DNA from: Paenibacillus crassostreae
Lineage (GTDB): Bacteria; Bacillota; Bacilli; Paenibacillales; Paenibacillaceae
NCBI RefSeq assembly: GCF_001857945.1
Contig: NZ_CP017770.1
Location: 3,720,001-3,784,000 of the forward strand
Reading direction: 5' to 3'
DNA length: 64,000 bases
Part shown: piece after piece, positions 1 through 7,546 of the stretch
Position numbering within the stretch: the first letter of the stretch is position 1
Layout of the letters: every line of letters begins with the position of its first letter
The notes under the pieces: generated by a model
Told to the model about the DNA's origin: nothing
Databases searched by the model: none
What the model saw: only the letters and a program-made list of their open reading frames with translations
Program-made: the position numbers and the translations under genes

Positions 1-516
1 AAAGCCATGTATTTAGATGCCGAGCATGAGGATGGTTATCGCCGAGATCAGAGTGTGTTTGGTGATGGAATTAACATTGAAGATACAATGGGCGTAATGG
101 TCAGATATAAGAGTAAAGCGATTCTAACTTATTCGCTTGTAGCTTATCAGCCTTGGGAAGGCTATCGAATTGTCTTTAATGGTAGCAAAGGACGAATAGA
201 AGCGAATGTCGTGGAACAGTCGTATGTTAACTCTGGCGGGGATAAAGCGATGGAAGGTGCGTTAAAAGGAAAGTCTATTCAAGTATTTCCAATGTTTGAC
301 GAGCCATATGAAGTTCAAGTTGATGAAGCAGAAGGCGGACATGGAGGTGGAGATCCTGTATTGTTGAATGACATATTCGGTCATCCACAAGAAGATAAAT
401 ATAATCGTGCTGCGAATCATATCGACGGAGCAAGATCGATATTAACTGGGATCGCAGCGAATCAAGCGATACGTACGGGGCTCCCGGTTCGAGTAGATAG
501 CTTAGTTCAATTTTAG
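1..516 (+). CDS. Gfo/Idh/MocA-family oxidoreductase, C-terminal part (5' end outside window)
   Basis: The reading frame is open from the first base, so the start lies upstream; about 171 codons are visible. They form the C-terminal alpha/beta domain of an NAD(P)-dependent sugar or inositol dehydrogenase-like protein. A sheet region with IVFNGSKGRIEANVVEQ is followed by a charged loop and the closing helix HIDGARSILTGIAANQAIRTG, which is typical of the family. The Rossmann domain and catalytic EKP motif would be in the missing half. The substrate cannot be told from this part. A terminator follows at 561-590. A second gene of the same superfamily lies at 2130-3128, with an IS200/IS605-type element between them. 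Confidence 0.85.
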   Translation, partial: KAMYLDAEHEDGYRRDQSVFGDGINIEDTMGVMVRYKSKAILTYSLVAYQPWEGYRIVFNGSKGRIEANVVEQSYVNSGGDKAMEGALKGKSIQVFPMFDEPYEVQVDEAEGGHGGGDPVLLNDIFGHPQEDKYNRAANHIDGARSILTGIAANQAIRTGLPVRVDSLVQF

Positions 517-560
517 ATATTATCGTAGCGATATCTTACACTAATATTTTTGGGTTTTTC

Positions 561-590
561 AGAGACTTCCTGCGATGGAGGTCTCTTTTT
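561..590 (+). terminator. Rho-independent terminator of the partial oxidoreductase gene
   Basis: A 10-bp stem (561-570 with 577-586, one G-U pair) encloses a 6-base loop and is followed by TTTTT. It lies 45 bases after the stop at 516 and before the IS element. Confidence 0.8.
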
Positions 591-725
591 CATACATGAC
601 TTCATTAGCCGACACATGTTATGTCGAATATATAGGCGAATTAGCCATTCAAAGCGATTAGTATATGGTAATAATTTAACATATGTTACAATATACGTGT
701 TCAAATTGAACCTACGAGGTGTCAT

Positions 726-806
726 ATGTCTGAGATAGAACATGGACGAGGGTATGTGTTCAAGGAGTTTCCGCAGTTCAAAAGTAAGCTTTGGGACGGT
801 CATTGA
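726..806 (+). pseudogene. Remnant of IS200-type Y1 transposase tnpA, C-terminal end
   Basis: The frame from 726 reads MSEIEHGRGYVFKEFPQF, then KSKLWDGH and a TGA stop at 804-806, continuing WNT after it. This matches the conserved end of IS200/IS605 TnpA, where FkEFPeLkkkLWgGHLW precedes the last strand. The catalytic HUH motif and tyrosine are absent, so the rest of tnpA has been deleted and a stop replaces the codon after GH. Its place just upstream of tnpB on the same strand fits the tnpA-tnpB order of IS605-type elements. No function is expected. Confidence 0.65.
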
Positions 807-841
807 TGGAATACAATAAAATCAGAAAGTGAGGTGAAGCT

Positions 842-1993
842 ATGTTAGTCAAAAAAGCCTACAAGTTCCGAATCTATCCTACCAAAGCACAAGAAATGAT
901 GATCGCTAAAACGATAGGATGCTCCAGATTTGTATTTAACTACTTCCTAAATAAGTGGAATGAATTATATAAAGAAACAGGTAAAGGTATGACATATGCT
1001 TCATGCTCCTCTGAACTCACGAGTCTAAAAAAAGAGATAGATTGGCTAAAGGAACCAGATAAGTTCTCTTTGCAAAATGCTTTAAGAAACTTAGATGATT
1101 CTTACAAGCGATTCTTTAAGAAGCAGAATGATGCTCCACGCTTTAAAAGCAAAAAGAATCCAATTCAATCCTATCAAACGAATTTTACTAACGGAAATAT
1201 AACGGTTGTAGAGAATAAAATCAAGCTACCAAAACTGGGACTTGTGAAATTTTCCAAATCGAGAGAAGTTGTAGGACGCATTCTAAATGCAACGATTAGA
1301 CGCCATCCTTCTGGCAAATTCTTTGTATCTATTCTAGTAGAAACAAATGTAGATCTACTTCCAAAGACAAACAAAAGGGTAGGAATAGATGTTGGGCTTA
1401 AGGACTTTGCTATTCTGTCTGATTGGAAAGTATTTGGTAATCCAAAATTCTTTCGTACACTAGAATATAAGATGGTAAAGGAACAGCGTATTCTTTCTAG
1501 AAGACAACAGCTGGCATTGAAACAAAAGCGTCCTCTGGTTGAAGCAAAGAACTACCAAAAACAAAAGTTGAAAGTTGCTCGGATTCACGAAAAAATAGCT
1601 AATGCTAGAGCAGACTACTTACATAAGATCTCTACTGAAATCATCAAAAACCACGATGTGATCGGTATTGAAAATTTGTCAATAAGTAATATGCTTAAAA
1701 ACGGTAATCTTGCCAAGGCAATCAGCGAAGTGTCATGGTCACAATTCAGAAGCATGCTTGAATACAAAGCAAAATGGTACGAAAAACAGGTTGTAGTTGT
1801 GGGTAAGAACTTTGCTAGTAGTCTGCTATGTTCAAGTTGCGGATATAAAAACAAAGACGTTAAGAGTCTTGCATTACGTGAATGGGATTGTCCGGAATGC
1901 GGAAGCCATCATGACAGAGATATTAACGCAAGCTTAAATCTTAGAAATGAAGCGATAAGACTTCTAACCGTAGGAATTACGGGGATAGCCTAA
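842..1993 (+). CDS. tnpB: TnpB, RNA-guided nuclease of IS200/IS605-family element
   Basis: A 383-residue protein, full length for TnpB. An N-terminal wedge/REC part (residues 1-175) starts with the usual [14 protein letters not shown]. The RuvC-like nuclease follows: [10 protein letters not shown] gives D183, VIGIENLSI gives E277, and HDRDINAS gives D360. A zinc ribbon (C330, C333, C350, C353) sits between the second and third RuvC motifs, so all catalytic and metal ligands are present. TnpB proteins are RNA-guided DNA endonucleases that use a reRNA made from the 3' end of the gene and right end of the element. The start has GAGGTG a few bases upstream. One family deviation is [11 protein letters not shown] where many members have SSQ before the first CxxC. 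Confidence 0.93.
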   Translation: MLVKKAYKFRIYPTKAQEMMIAKTIGCSRFVFNYFLNKWNELYKETGKGMTYASCSSELTSLKKEIDWLKEPDKFSLQNALRNLDDSYKRFFKKQNDAPRFKSKKNPIQSYQTNFTNGNITVVENKIKLPKLGLVKFSKSREVVGRILNATIRRHPSGKFFVSILVETNVDLLPKTNKRVGIDVGLKDFAILSDWKVFGNPKFFRTLEYKMVKEQRILSRRQQLALKQKRPLVEAKNYQKQKLKVARIHEKIANARADYLHKISTEIIKNHDVIGIENLSISNMLKNGNLAKAISEVSWSQFRSMLEYKAKWYEKQVVVVGKNFASSLLCSSCGYKNKDVKSLALREWDCPECGSHHDRDINASLNLRNEAIRLLTVGITGIA

Positions 1994-2059
1994 TCAATTA
2001 GAAGCCATTAGGTATCTGTACTTAGGAATCTCGTCACTTTTGTGATGAGTAGTTCAAAG
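1850..2059 (+). ncRNA. Candidate reRNA (omegaRNA) scaffold at the tnpB 3' end
   Basis: In studied TnpB elements the guide RNA comes from the end of tnpB and the right end of the element, with guide bases from the flanking DNA. Here the tnpB tail, the spacer 1994-2029 and the right-end hairpin 2030-2049 have that layout. The guide would start near 2060 (AATGTATTCGTTACAG). The 5' boundary given is only approximate, and the call rests on position and family knowledge. Confidence 0.4.
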
Positions 2060-2129
2060 AATGTATTCGTTACAGTTCGATTCATACTTTTATTACATAT
2101 ATACGTCATTACACTACAGGAGGTATACA

Positions 2130-3128
2130 ATGGTACAAGCGAATGATAGAAAGATTAAATGGGGTATTCTAGGCACAGGATGGATTGCAGGGCAGTTCGC
2201 CAAAGATTTGGTTCATGCTAAGAATGGTGAAATTTACGCAGTAGGATCACGCTCGAATGAGAATGCTCAACGTTTCGCGGATCAACATCATATTCCACAG
2301 GTGTATGGAAGTTATGAAGCCTTGGTGAATGATCCCGATGTAGATGCAATCTATGTGGCAACACCACATCCTTTTCATAAAGATAATGTACTGACTTGTT
2401 TACAAGCAGGTAAAGCTGTCTTATGTGAGAAACCTTTTACGGTGAATAGCAATGAATTAGAAGAAATCGTAAGTTATGCGAAGGAACATAAATTGTTCTT
2501 AATGGAGGGGATGTGGACTCGCTTCCTACCACCCATTATTAAGGTTAAAGAGTGGTTGGAGGCAGGGCGGATTGGTGATGTGCGCCAGGTGAAGGCAGAC
2601 TTTGGATTCCGTATGGGTTGGGAGCCTGAAAGTAGACTTCTTAATCCAAGCCTTGGTGGGGGAGCATTGCTAGATGTAGGGATTTATCCGATTTCATTTG
2701 CTTCTATGATATTCGGATCTCAGCCTAAGGCTATCTCTAGTGTAGCGCATATTGGTGAGACCGGAGTAGATGAAGAATTCACAATTGTACTATCCTATGA
2801 ATCTGACCAGACTGCGGTATTGAGTGGGGCAATCCGACTTGAACTCAATAACGAAGCATATATTCGCGGGACGGAAGGTTATATTCATATTCCCTCGTTC
2901 TTTAATGCTCAAACAGTCTCGCTCCACGTAGGTGGGGAAGAAGTGGAGAAGTTCACGGATGATCGCCAATGTGAAGGATATACATTTGAAGCTGAAGAAG
3001 TAGGCAGATGTCTACTAGAAGGGCTAACAGAAAGTCCGGTTATGACATTGGATGAATCTATTAACATTATGAAGATTCTTGATCAAGTTCGGGGACAATG
3101 GGGATTAAGATATCCATTTGAAGGGTGA
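2130..3128 (+). CDS. Gfo/Idh/MocA-family NAD(P)-dependent oxidoreductase
   Basis: A 332-residue protein starting at ATG 2130 with AGGAGG at 2118-2123; the frame is open further upstream but has no ribosome site there. The Rossmann motif GTGWIA is at residues 15-20, the family's EKPF motif at 100-103 and GGGALLDVGIYP at 176-187. The length and GTGWIA variant resemble the dimeric dihydrodiol dehydrogenase/trans-1,2-dihydrobenzenediol-like branch, whose bacterial members act on sugars. The substrate is unknown. The gene lies just downstream of the IS element and is followed by a terminator, so it is probably transcribed alone. It is cytoplasmic, with no signal peptide. Confidence 0.9.
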   Translation: MVQANDRKIKWGILGTGWIAGQFAKDLVHAKNGEIYAVGSRSNENAQRFADQHHIPQVYGSYEALVNDPDVDAIYVATPHPFHKDNVLTCLQAGKAVLCEKPFTVNSNELEEIVSYAKEHKLFLMEGMWTRFLPPIIKVKEWLEAGRIGDVRQVKADFGFRMGWEPESRLLNPSLGGGALLDVGIYPISFASMIFGSQPKAISSVAHIGETGVDEEFTIVLSYESDQTAVLSGAIRLELNNEAYIRGTEGYIHIPSFFNAQTVSLHVGGEEVEKFTDDRQCEGYTFEAEEVGRCLLEGLTESPVMTLDESINIMKILDQVRGQWGLRYPFEG

Positions 3129-3142
3129 TTTTTAGCAAATAG

Positions 3143-3189
3143 AGCTTGCTGTGCTTGTGATTCATTTACGAGTGCTAGCAGGCTTTTTT
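3143..3189 (+). terminator. Probable Rho-independent terminator after the oxidoreductase
   Basis: AGCTTGCT...AGCAGGCT form an imperfect hairpin with internal wobble and bulge positions, ending in TTTTTT at 3184-3189. It starts 14 bases after the stop codon. Confidence 0.6.
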
Positions 3190-3256
3190 ACTATATAAGA
3201 AATTAGTGAATAAGTGATAATGCTTTATCGAAATAATAATTTATTATAATTAATAC

Positions 3257-3325
3257 TTGCGAACGCTTTCTTATGATGATAATATGTTATTAAGATAATA
3301 AATTATCATAAATATTATAAAATAA
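3257..3325 (+). promoter_or_regulatory. Promoter and AT-rich operator region of the regulator-malY-nhaC-ridA unit
   Basis: TTGCGA (3257-3262) and TAATAT (3280-3285) are separated by 17 bases. Just downstream, GTTATTAA at 3286 and AATAACAG near 3321 flank a very AT-rich stretch with partial inverted repeats (TTATGATGATAAT...ATTATCATAA). This is a plausible site for autoregulation by the gene that follows. No known motif was recognised. Confidence 0.4.
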
Positions 3326-3366
3326 CAGATAATACTTAGTTAAGAATCTGGAGGTGTAGCGAGGAA

Positions 3367-4044
3367 ATGAGTGAATTACAACTTTTGGAAAAATATTATC
3401 CAATAGCTTCTTTTATTGCATCGATTGTCGGGCCTAAATGTGAAGTTGTTATACATGATATTAGTAATCCAGAACGATCTATAGTTCATATTGAGAACGG
3501 TCATATAAGTGGAAGGAAAGTAGGAGATGGCGCGACGGATCTAGTGTTAAAGATTCTTAAGGGCGGGGCACACCATGAGCAACAGTTCATAGCAAATTAC
3601 AAAGGTAAAGGTGCACTTGGTCAGACATTTCGCTCATCTACTTATTTCATCAAAGATGAAAGCGGTATTTTGGTAGGTATGATGTGTTTGAATATCGATG
3701 TCACTCATCTAGATACTGCTGCACAATGGATTCAGGATTTACTAGAAGGTGGAGGGGCATTTCCTTCAGTTCCGAAAGCGTCATCTGAACCGGCTGATGA
3801 GAAGCCAGTATCTGAATACTTGCAAGGCAATATGGATGATTTATTGGAGCATATGATTGAGAAAGTGATATCTCGATCTACAGTTTCACCTGATCGATTA
3901 TCTGCTCAAGAGAAGATGGAATTGATTAAAGAATTCAATGATGAAGGAGTCTTTTTATTAAAAGGCGGTGTGGTTCAGGTCGCGAAGGCGTGTAATATGT
4001 CCGAACCAACGGTCTATCGATATTTGCAAAAGGTTAAAGACTAG
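3367..4044 (+). CDS. YheO/DauR-like transcriptional regulator (PAS-like domain plus helix-turn-helix)
   Basis: A 225-residue protein with GGAGG upstream of the ATG. Residues about 5-120 match the YheO-like PAS domain (VIHDISNPERSIVHIENGHISG, then KGKGALGQTFRSSTYFIKDE and GMMCLNID). Residues about 170-222 form the C-terminal helix-turn-helix of the DauR type (GVVQVAKACNMSEPTVYRYLQK). DauR in Pseudomonas represses D-arginine catabolism genes, and relatives often sit next to amino-acid or imine metabolism genes. Only 15 bases separate it from malY, so it is the first gene of the operon and likely regulates it in response to an amino-acid-derived ligand. The ligand is not known. Confidence 0.85.
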   Translation: MSELQLLEKYYPIASFIASIVGPKCEVVIHDISNPERSIVHIENGHISGRKVGDGATDLVLKILKGGAHHEQQFIANYKGKGALGQTFRSSTYFIKDESGILVGMMCLNIDVTHLDTAAQWIQDLLEGGGAFPSVPKASSEPADEKPVSEYLQGNMDDLLEHMIEKVISRSTVSPDRLSAQEKMELIKEFNDEGVFLLKGGVVQVAKACNMSEPTVYRYLQKVKD

Positions 4045-4059
4045 CAGGGAGGAACAATC

Positions 4060-5232
4060 ATGAACACTAATTTTGATGAAGTCATCAATCGATTCGGAAC
4101 TAATTGTGCTAAATGGGATGGATTAGTTTCAGAGTATGGGCAAGAGGTCATACCGTTGTCCGTAGCAGATATGGATCTACGTGCTCCACAAGCCATCGTT
4201 AATGAGACTGTTCGAATGGCTCAACATGGCATATACGGATACACAGAGTTATATCCTCCATATTATGAAGCTGTACAGAGATGGATGAAGCGTGCATATA
4301 AGTGGGATATTCCTCAAGATTGGATCGTATTTAGTCCACGCATAGTGCAAGCGGTTTCTATTATTCTGCAAAAGTTCACGGAGATCGGTGATCTAGTGCT
4401 TATGCATTCACCAGCTTATCAACCGATTGCTAAGTCCATTACGGAGAATGGTCGTGAACTTGTTGAGAGCCCATTGATCTATCGCAATGGTCGCTATGAA
4501 ATGAATTTCGAAGATATGGAGCTTTCCATGCAAAAGGGTGTGAAGATTCTCCTGTTAGTCTCGCCACATAATCCAACAGGACGTGTATGGACGGGTACTG
4601 ATTTAACACGAATCGCTGAATTATGTATGAAATATGATGTTCTGATTGTATCGGATGACGTACATGCTGATTTCATCCGACCTGGTCATGAGCATACTGT
4701 GATAGCGAAGCTCTCGGAAGAAATCGCACAACGGAGCATTATATGTACCTCTCCGAGTAAGACATTTAACCTGGCTAGCTTGGAAATCTCTAATATTATT
4801 ATTCCCAATGAGAAACTGCGTGCGATATTTAAGAATGGTCTAATCGAAGCGGGAATACACAATCCGACATTCTTTGCCGTTCCCATCTGTGAAACCGCTT
4901 ATACAGAATGCGATGGATGGTTGGAAGAACTGAAATTGTATATTGAAGAGAATATTGATTACGTTAAAGAATTCTTTACGGAGCACTTCCCAGATCTGAA
5001 GATTGTAGAATCAGAAGGAACCTACTTACTGTGGGTGGATTGTACATCATTTGATCAAAAAGATGAGAGATTGAAACGATGGTTACTAGATGAATCTAAA
5101 GTTAGTGTTAGCATGGGTACATCTTTTGGTCAGCAAGGTGAAGGATTTATTCGCTTAAATGTTGCGACATCGCGAGTAACTTTAGAAGAAGCATTACAAC
5201 GTATGGCAGCAACGTATCATAGTGTTAAATAA
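4060..5232 (+). CDS. MalY/PatB-family PLP-dependent C-S lyase (cystathionine beta-lyase-like aminotransferase)
   Basis: A 390-residue fold-type I PLP enzyme. VSPHNPTG (NPTG 171-174), SDDVHADF with the PLP-ring aspartate D200, and SPSKTFNLAS with Schiff-base lysine K234 are all in place. The opening FDEVINRFGTNCAKWD is characteristic of MalY/PatB rather than ordinary aspartate aminotransferases. These enzymes beta-eliminate cystathionine or other cysteine S-conjugates to a thiol and aminoacrylate, which becomes pyruvate and ammonia. The start has GGGAGG upstream. It lies between the regulator and an NhaC-type transporter, with ridA at the end of the unit, which fits an enzyme that makes 2-aminoacrylate. 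The natural substrate is open. Confidence 0.88.
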   Translation: MNTNFDEVINRFGTNCAKWDGLVSEYGQEVIPLSVADMDLRAPQAIVNETVRMAQHGIYGYTELYPPYYEAVQRWMKRAYKWDIPQDWIVFSPRIVQAVSIILQKFTEIGDLVLMHSPAYQPIAKSITENGRELVESPLIYRNGRYEMNFEDMELSMQKGVKILLLVSPHNPTGRVWTGTDLTRIAELCMKYDVLIVSDDVHADFIRPGHEHTVIAKLSEEIAQRSIICTSPSKTFNLASLEISNIIIPNEKLRAIFKNGLIEAGIHNPTFFAVPICETAYTECDGWLEELKLYIEENIDYVKEFFTEHFPDLKIVESEGTYLLWVDCTSFDQKDERLKRWLLDESKVSVSMGTSFGQQGEGFIRLNVATSRVTLEEALQRMAATYHSVK

Positions 5233-5277
5233 AGAAGCAGCATTGCGTCCAGACAATACTATACCGAGGTGAACATT

Positions 5278-6792
5278 ATGGGAAAGCAACAGGACAAGCA
5301 ACAGGACAAGCAACTGAAACAATTTAAGGAGAAGGTTATTAAAGCACCAACGCTATTTCAAGCATTATTACCCGTAATTGCAATGATCGTATTTCTAAGC
5401 TTAGGATATGTATTGTTCGAACTTCCTCCAGAACCGTTGATCATTCTTTCTGCTATTGTCGCAGGGATTATCGCGATTATGTTAGGACACTCCTATAATG
5501 ATATTATGGGATCAATTTCAGACAAGATTGCAAAAACAATGCCCGCAATTCTCATCTTGATCACAGTCGGATTTATGATTGGAGCTTGGATGGTTGGGGG
5601 TACAATCCCAATGATGATTTATTATGGATTACAAATTATTAACCCTCAGTTTCTTATTATAACAGCGTTTTTAGTTACTGCGATTGTGTCGATCTGTACA
5701 GGTACGTCATGGGGATCTGCCGGAACGATTGGTGTTGCATTCATGGGTGTTGCAGCAGGTATGGATGCTAATATGGCTGCTGTAGCCGGTGCAGTTGTTG
5801 CAGGTGCTTATTTTGGAGATAAACTATCCCCGTTGTCAGATACAACGAATATTGCCTCTTTAGCAACAGGTGTTAATTTGTATGAACACATCGGTCATTT
5901 GCTATATACGACTATTCCATCCTTTATTGTTGCAGGTATTGTATATGTTATAACTGGATTAAATAGTAGTAGTGCTGGTGAAATACCGGAAAAAGTGGGT
6001 ACGATTCTGAGTACATTAGATTCAGTCTTTAGTTGGAATTGGTTGCTGATTCTACCAGTCTTAATCGTATTGTACGGCTCTCTAACGAAGAAGCCTACAG
6101 TTCCTGTAATGTTAATTTCATCTTTTGTGGCTATGGCCAATGGACTTATTTTTCAAGATTTCACGCTTAATAACGTAGTTACGGCAACTGTAAGTGGGTT
6201 TAATCTTTCAATGGTGAATGCGGCTGGATTTGATCTCGCTACTATTATTCCAGATATTCCCCGTTTGCTAGAACGTGGGGGTATGAATTCCATGATGGGA
6301 ACATTATTGATCTGTTTCAGTGCAATTACGTTTGCAGGAACGATTTCTGTAACGAAATCATTAGATCTCATTATTAATAAGTTGATGAGATTGGTTCATT
6401 CTACAGGTTCGATGATCTTAACTACGATTGTCATTGGATTATCTATGATTGGTATTACAAGTAATGGTCAGATCTCCATTCTTATGCCTGGTGAAATGTT
6501 ACGTGAAGCATATATTCGTAGAGGTCTACATCCAAAGAATCTATCGAGAACTATCGAAGACTCTGCAACTATTATTGAGCCGATCTTACCTTGGACAGCA
6601 GCCGGAGCTTACATGGCTGGAACACTAGGTGTGGCAACACTAGATTACTTACCTTGGGCAGTTCTTTGTTGGACAGGTATTATATTCGCAACGATTTGGG
6701 GCTTCACTGGATTCGGGATTGCTAAGCTAACACCAGAACAACAACAAGAAATGTTGAAAGAGTTCGATACTGAACCGAAACCTGCACAATAA
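5278..6792 (+). CDS. NhaC-family Na+/H+ antiporter-type transporter
   Basis: A 504-residue integral membrane protein with about 11-12 hydrophobic segments from residue 25 to 490. Family-typical stretches are GTSWGSAGTIGVAF and GAYFGDKLSPLSDTTN. I take ATG 5278, with GAGGTG in good position, rather than an in-frame GTG nine bases earlier. The N-terminus has a short KQQDKQQDKQ repeat. NhaC members include Na+/H+ antiporters and substrate antiporters such as the malate-lactate exchanger MleN of Bacillus. Its place between malY and ridA suggests it may carry the lyase's amino-acid substrate or product rather than serve pH control. That is an inference. Confidence 0.88.
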   Translation: MGKQQDKQQDKQLKQFKEKVIKAPTLFQALLPVIAMIVFLSLGYVLFELPPEPLIILSAIVAGIIAIMLGHSYNDIMGSISDKIAKTMPAILILITVGFMIGAWMVGGTIPMMIYYGLQIINPQFLIITAFLVTAIVSICTGTSWGSAGTIGVAFMGVAAGMDANMAAVAGAVVAGAYFGDKLSPLSDTTNIASLATGVNLYEHIGHLLYTTIPSFIVAGIVYVITGLNSSSAGEIPEKVGTILSTLDSVFSWNWLLILPVLIVLYGSLTKKPTVPVMLISSFVAMANGLIFQDFTLNNVVTATVSGFNLSMVNAAGFDLATIIPDIPRLLERGGMNSMMGTLLICFSAITFAGTISVTKSLDLIINKLMRLVHSTGSMILTTIVIGLSMIGITSNGQISILMPGEMLREAYIRRGLHPKNLSRTIEDSATIIEPILPWTAAGAYMAGTLGVATLDYLPWAVLCWTGIIFATIWGFTGFGIAKLTPEQQQEMLKEFDTEPKPAQ

Positions 6793-6843
6793 TCAACATC
6801 TAAATTAAGATTAGATAATATATATCATATGGAGGGTACTACT

Positions 6844-7230
6844 ATGAGTACAAAGAAAGAAGTTATTCAGACCAATGAAGCACCGCAGGCAATTGGACCT
6901 TATTCACAAGCTGTAAAAGTCGGGGATTTACTCTTTACTTCAGGACAATTAGGGATCGATCCTAGTACGGGATTATTTCCAGCAAGTGTTGAGGATCAAA
7001 CCAAGCAATCACTAAATAATGTGAAAGCAATCATCGAAGCAGCAGGTGGAAACATGAATCAAGTGGTAAAGTCGACTGTTTTCCTACAAGATATGAACGA
7101 TTTTCAAGTCGTAAATGAAATATATAGTGGATACTTCGCTGAGCCTTATCCGGCGCGTAGTGCCGTACAAGTGGCTCGTTTACCGAAAGATGGGTTGGTA
7201 GAAATAGAAGTAATCGTTCAGTTGGCATAA
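6844..7230 (+). CDS. RidA-family enamine/imine deaminase
   Basis: A 128-residue protein of normal RidA length, starting at ATG 6844 with GGAGGG at 6831-6836. [20 protein letters not shown] and [19 protein letters not shown] are family signatures; R105 is the conserved arginine that binds the substrate carboxylate. RidA hydrolyses 2-aminoacrylate and other reactive enamines released by PLP enzymes. Its presence as last gene of the malY unit is a direct functional match. It is cytosolic and expected to be trimeric. Confidence 0.93.
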   Translation: MSTKKEVIQTNEAPQAIGPYSQAVKVGDLLFTSGQLGIDPSTGLFPASVEDQTKQSLNNVKAIIEAAGGNMNQVVKSTVFLQDMNDFQVVNEIYSGYFAEPYPARSAVQVARLPKDGLVEIEVIVQLA

Positions 7231-7383
7231 CATATTAATGTTTTTGAAAAGGTAAGGACAATCCGTTATCGTTATAGTAGCGCTCGTTGTCTTCCTGTGA
7301 CTACTCGAAGTGAATTTTATTAAAGGAATGGATGTCATTAGAGATCCAGGTTTTATATATAATCATGGAATAATTTTTTTGTT
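7231..7383 (+). other. Non-coding stretch after ridA
   Basis: No gene is seen between ridA and the kinase start at 7547. Apart from the terminator at 7384-7421 the region is AT-rich with no recognised motif; the kinase promoter must lie in 7422-7546 but no convincing -35/-10 pair stands out. Confidence 0.5.
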
Positions 7384-7421
7384 TACCTCCCATTCATGAA
7401 TTTGAATGAGGAGGTATTTTT
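7384..7421 (+). terminator. Rho-independent terminator of the malY-nhaC-ridA unit
   Basis: TACCTCCCATTCA (7384-7396) pairs with TGAATGAGGAGGTA (7403-7416) with one unpaired base and is followed by a T run. It is distal to ridA by about 150 bases. Confidence 0.75.
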
Positions 7422-7546
7422 ATTCAATATTAAAGTTGGAATGGAATAATAGAATGACAATCAACCTATGGCGGTGGTATTGTAATGTAGTGAAATAGTA
7501 AGCGGTAACATTTTGTGGAAAGATAGTAATAATGTAGACTTTGGGG

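Larger units (their letters stand above)
700..2059 (+). mobile_element. IS200/IS605-family (IS1341-like) element with intact tnpB and remnant tnpA
   Basis: The element contains an intact tnpB (842-1993) and a 3' fragment of tnpA (726-806). The right end is marked by a hairpin: an 8-bp stem at 2030-2037 and 2042-2049 with a TTTT loop. It is followed by TAGTTCAAAG at 2050-2059, resembling the TCAA-type cleavage sites of the family. The left end is uncertain; a small ACCT-ACG-AGGT hairpin at 710-720 may be part of it. There is no target duplication, as expected for single-strand transposition. With tnpA broken, the copy could move only with help from another copy. It sits between a terminator and the next gene's promoter region, so it breaks no visible gene. 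Confidence 0.6.

Noticed and set aside
513..803. Minus-strand reading frame of 96 codons near the left end of the IS element
   Set aside because: It overlaps the terminator and the tnpA relic, has no ribosome site and no recognisable motif.
2061..2129. Longer start for the second oxidoreductase gene
   Set aside because: The added 23 residues are hydrophobic/Tyr-rich and unlike the family; AGGAGG sits exactly before ATG 2130.
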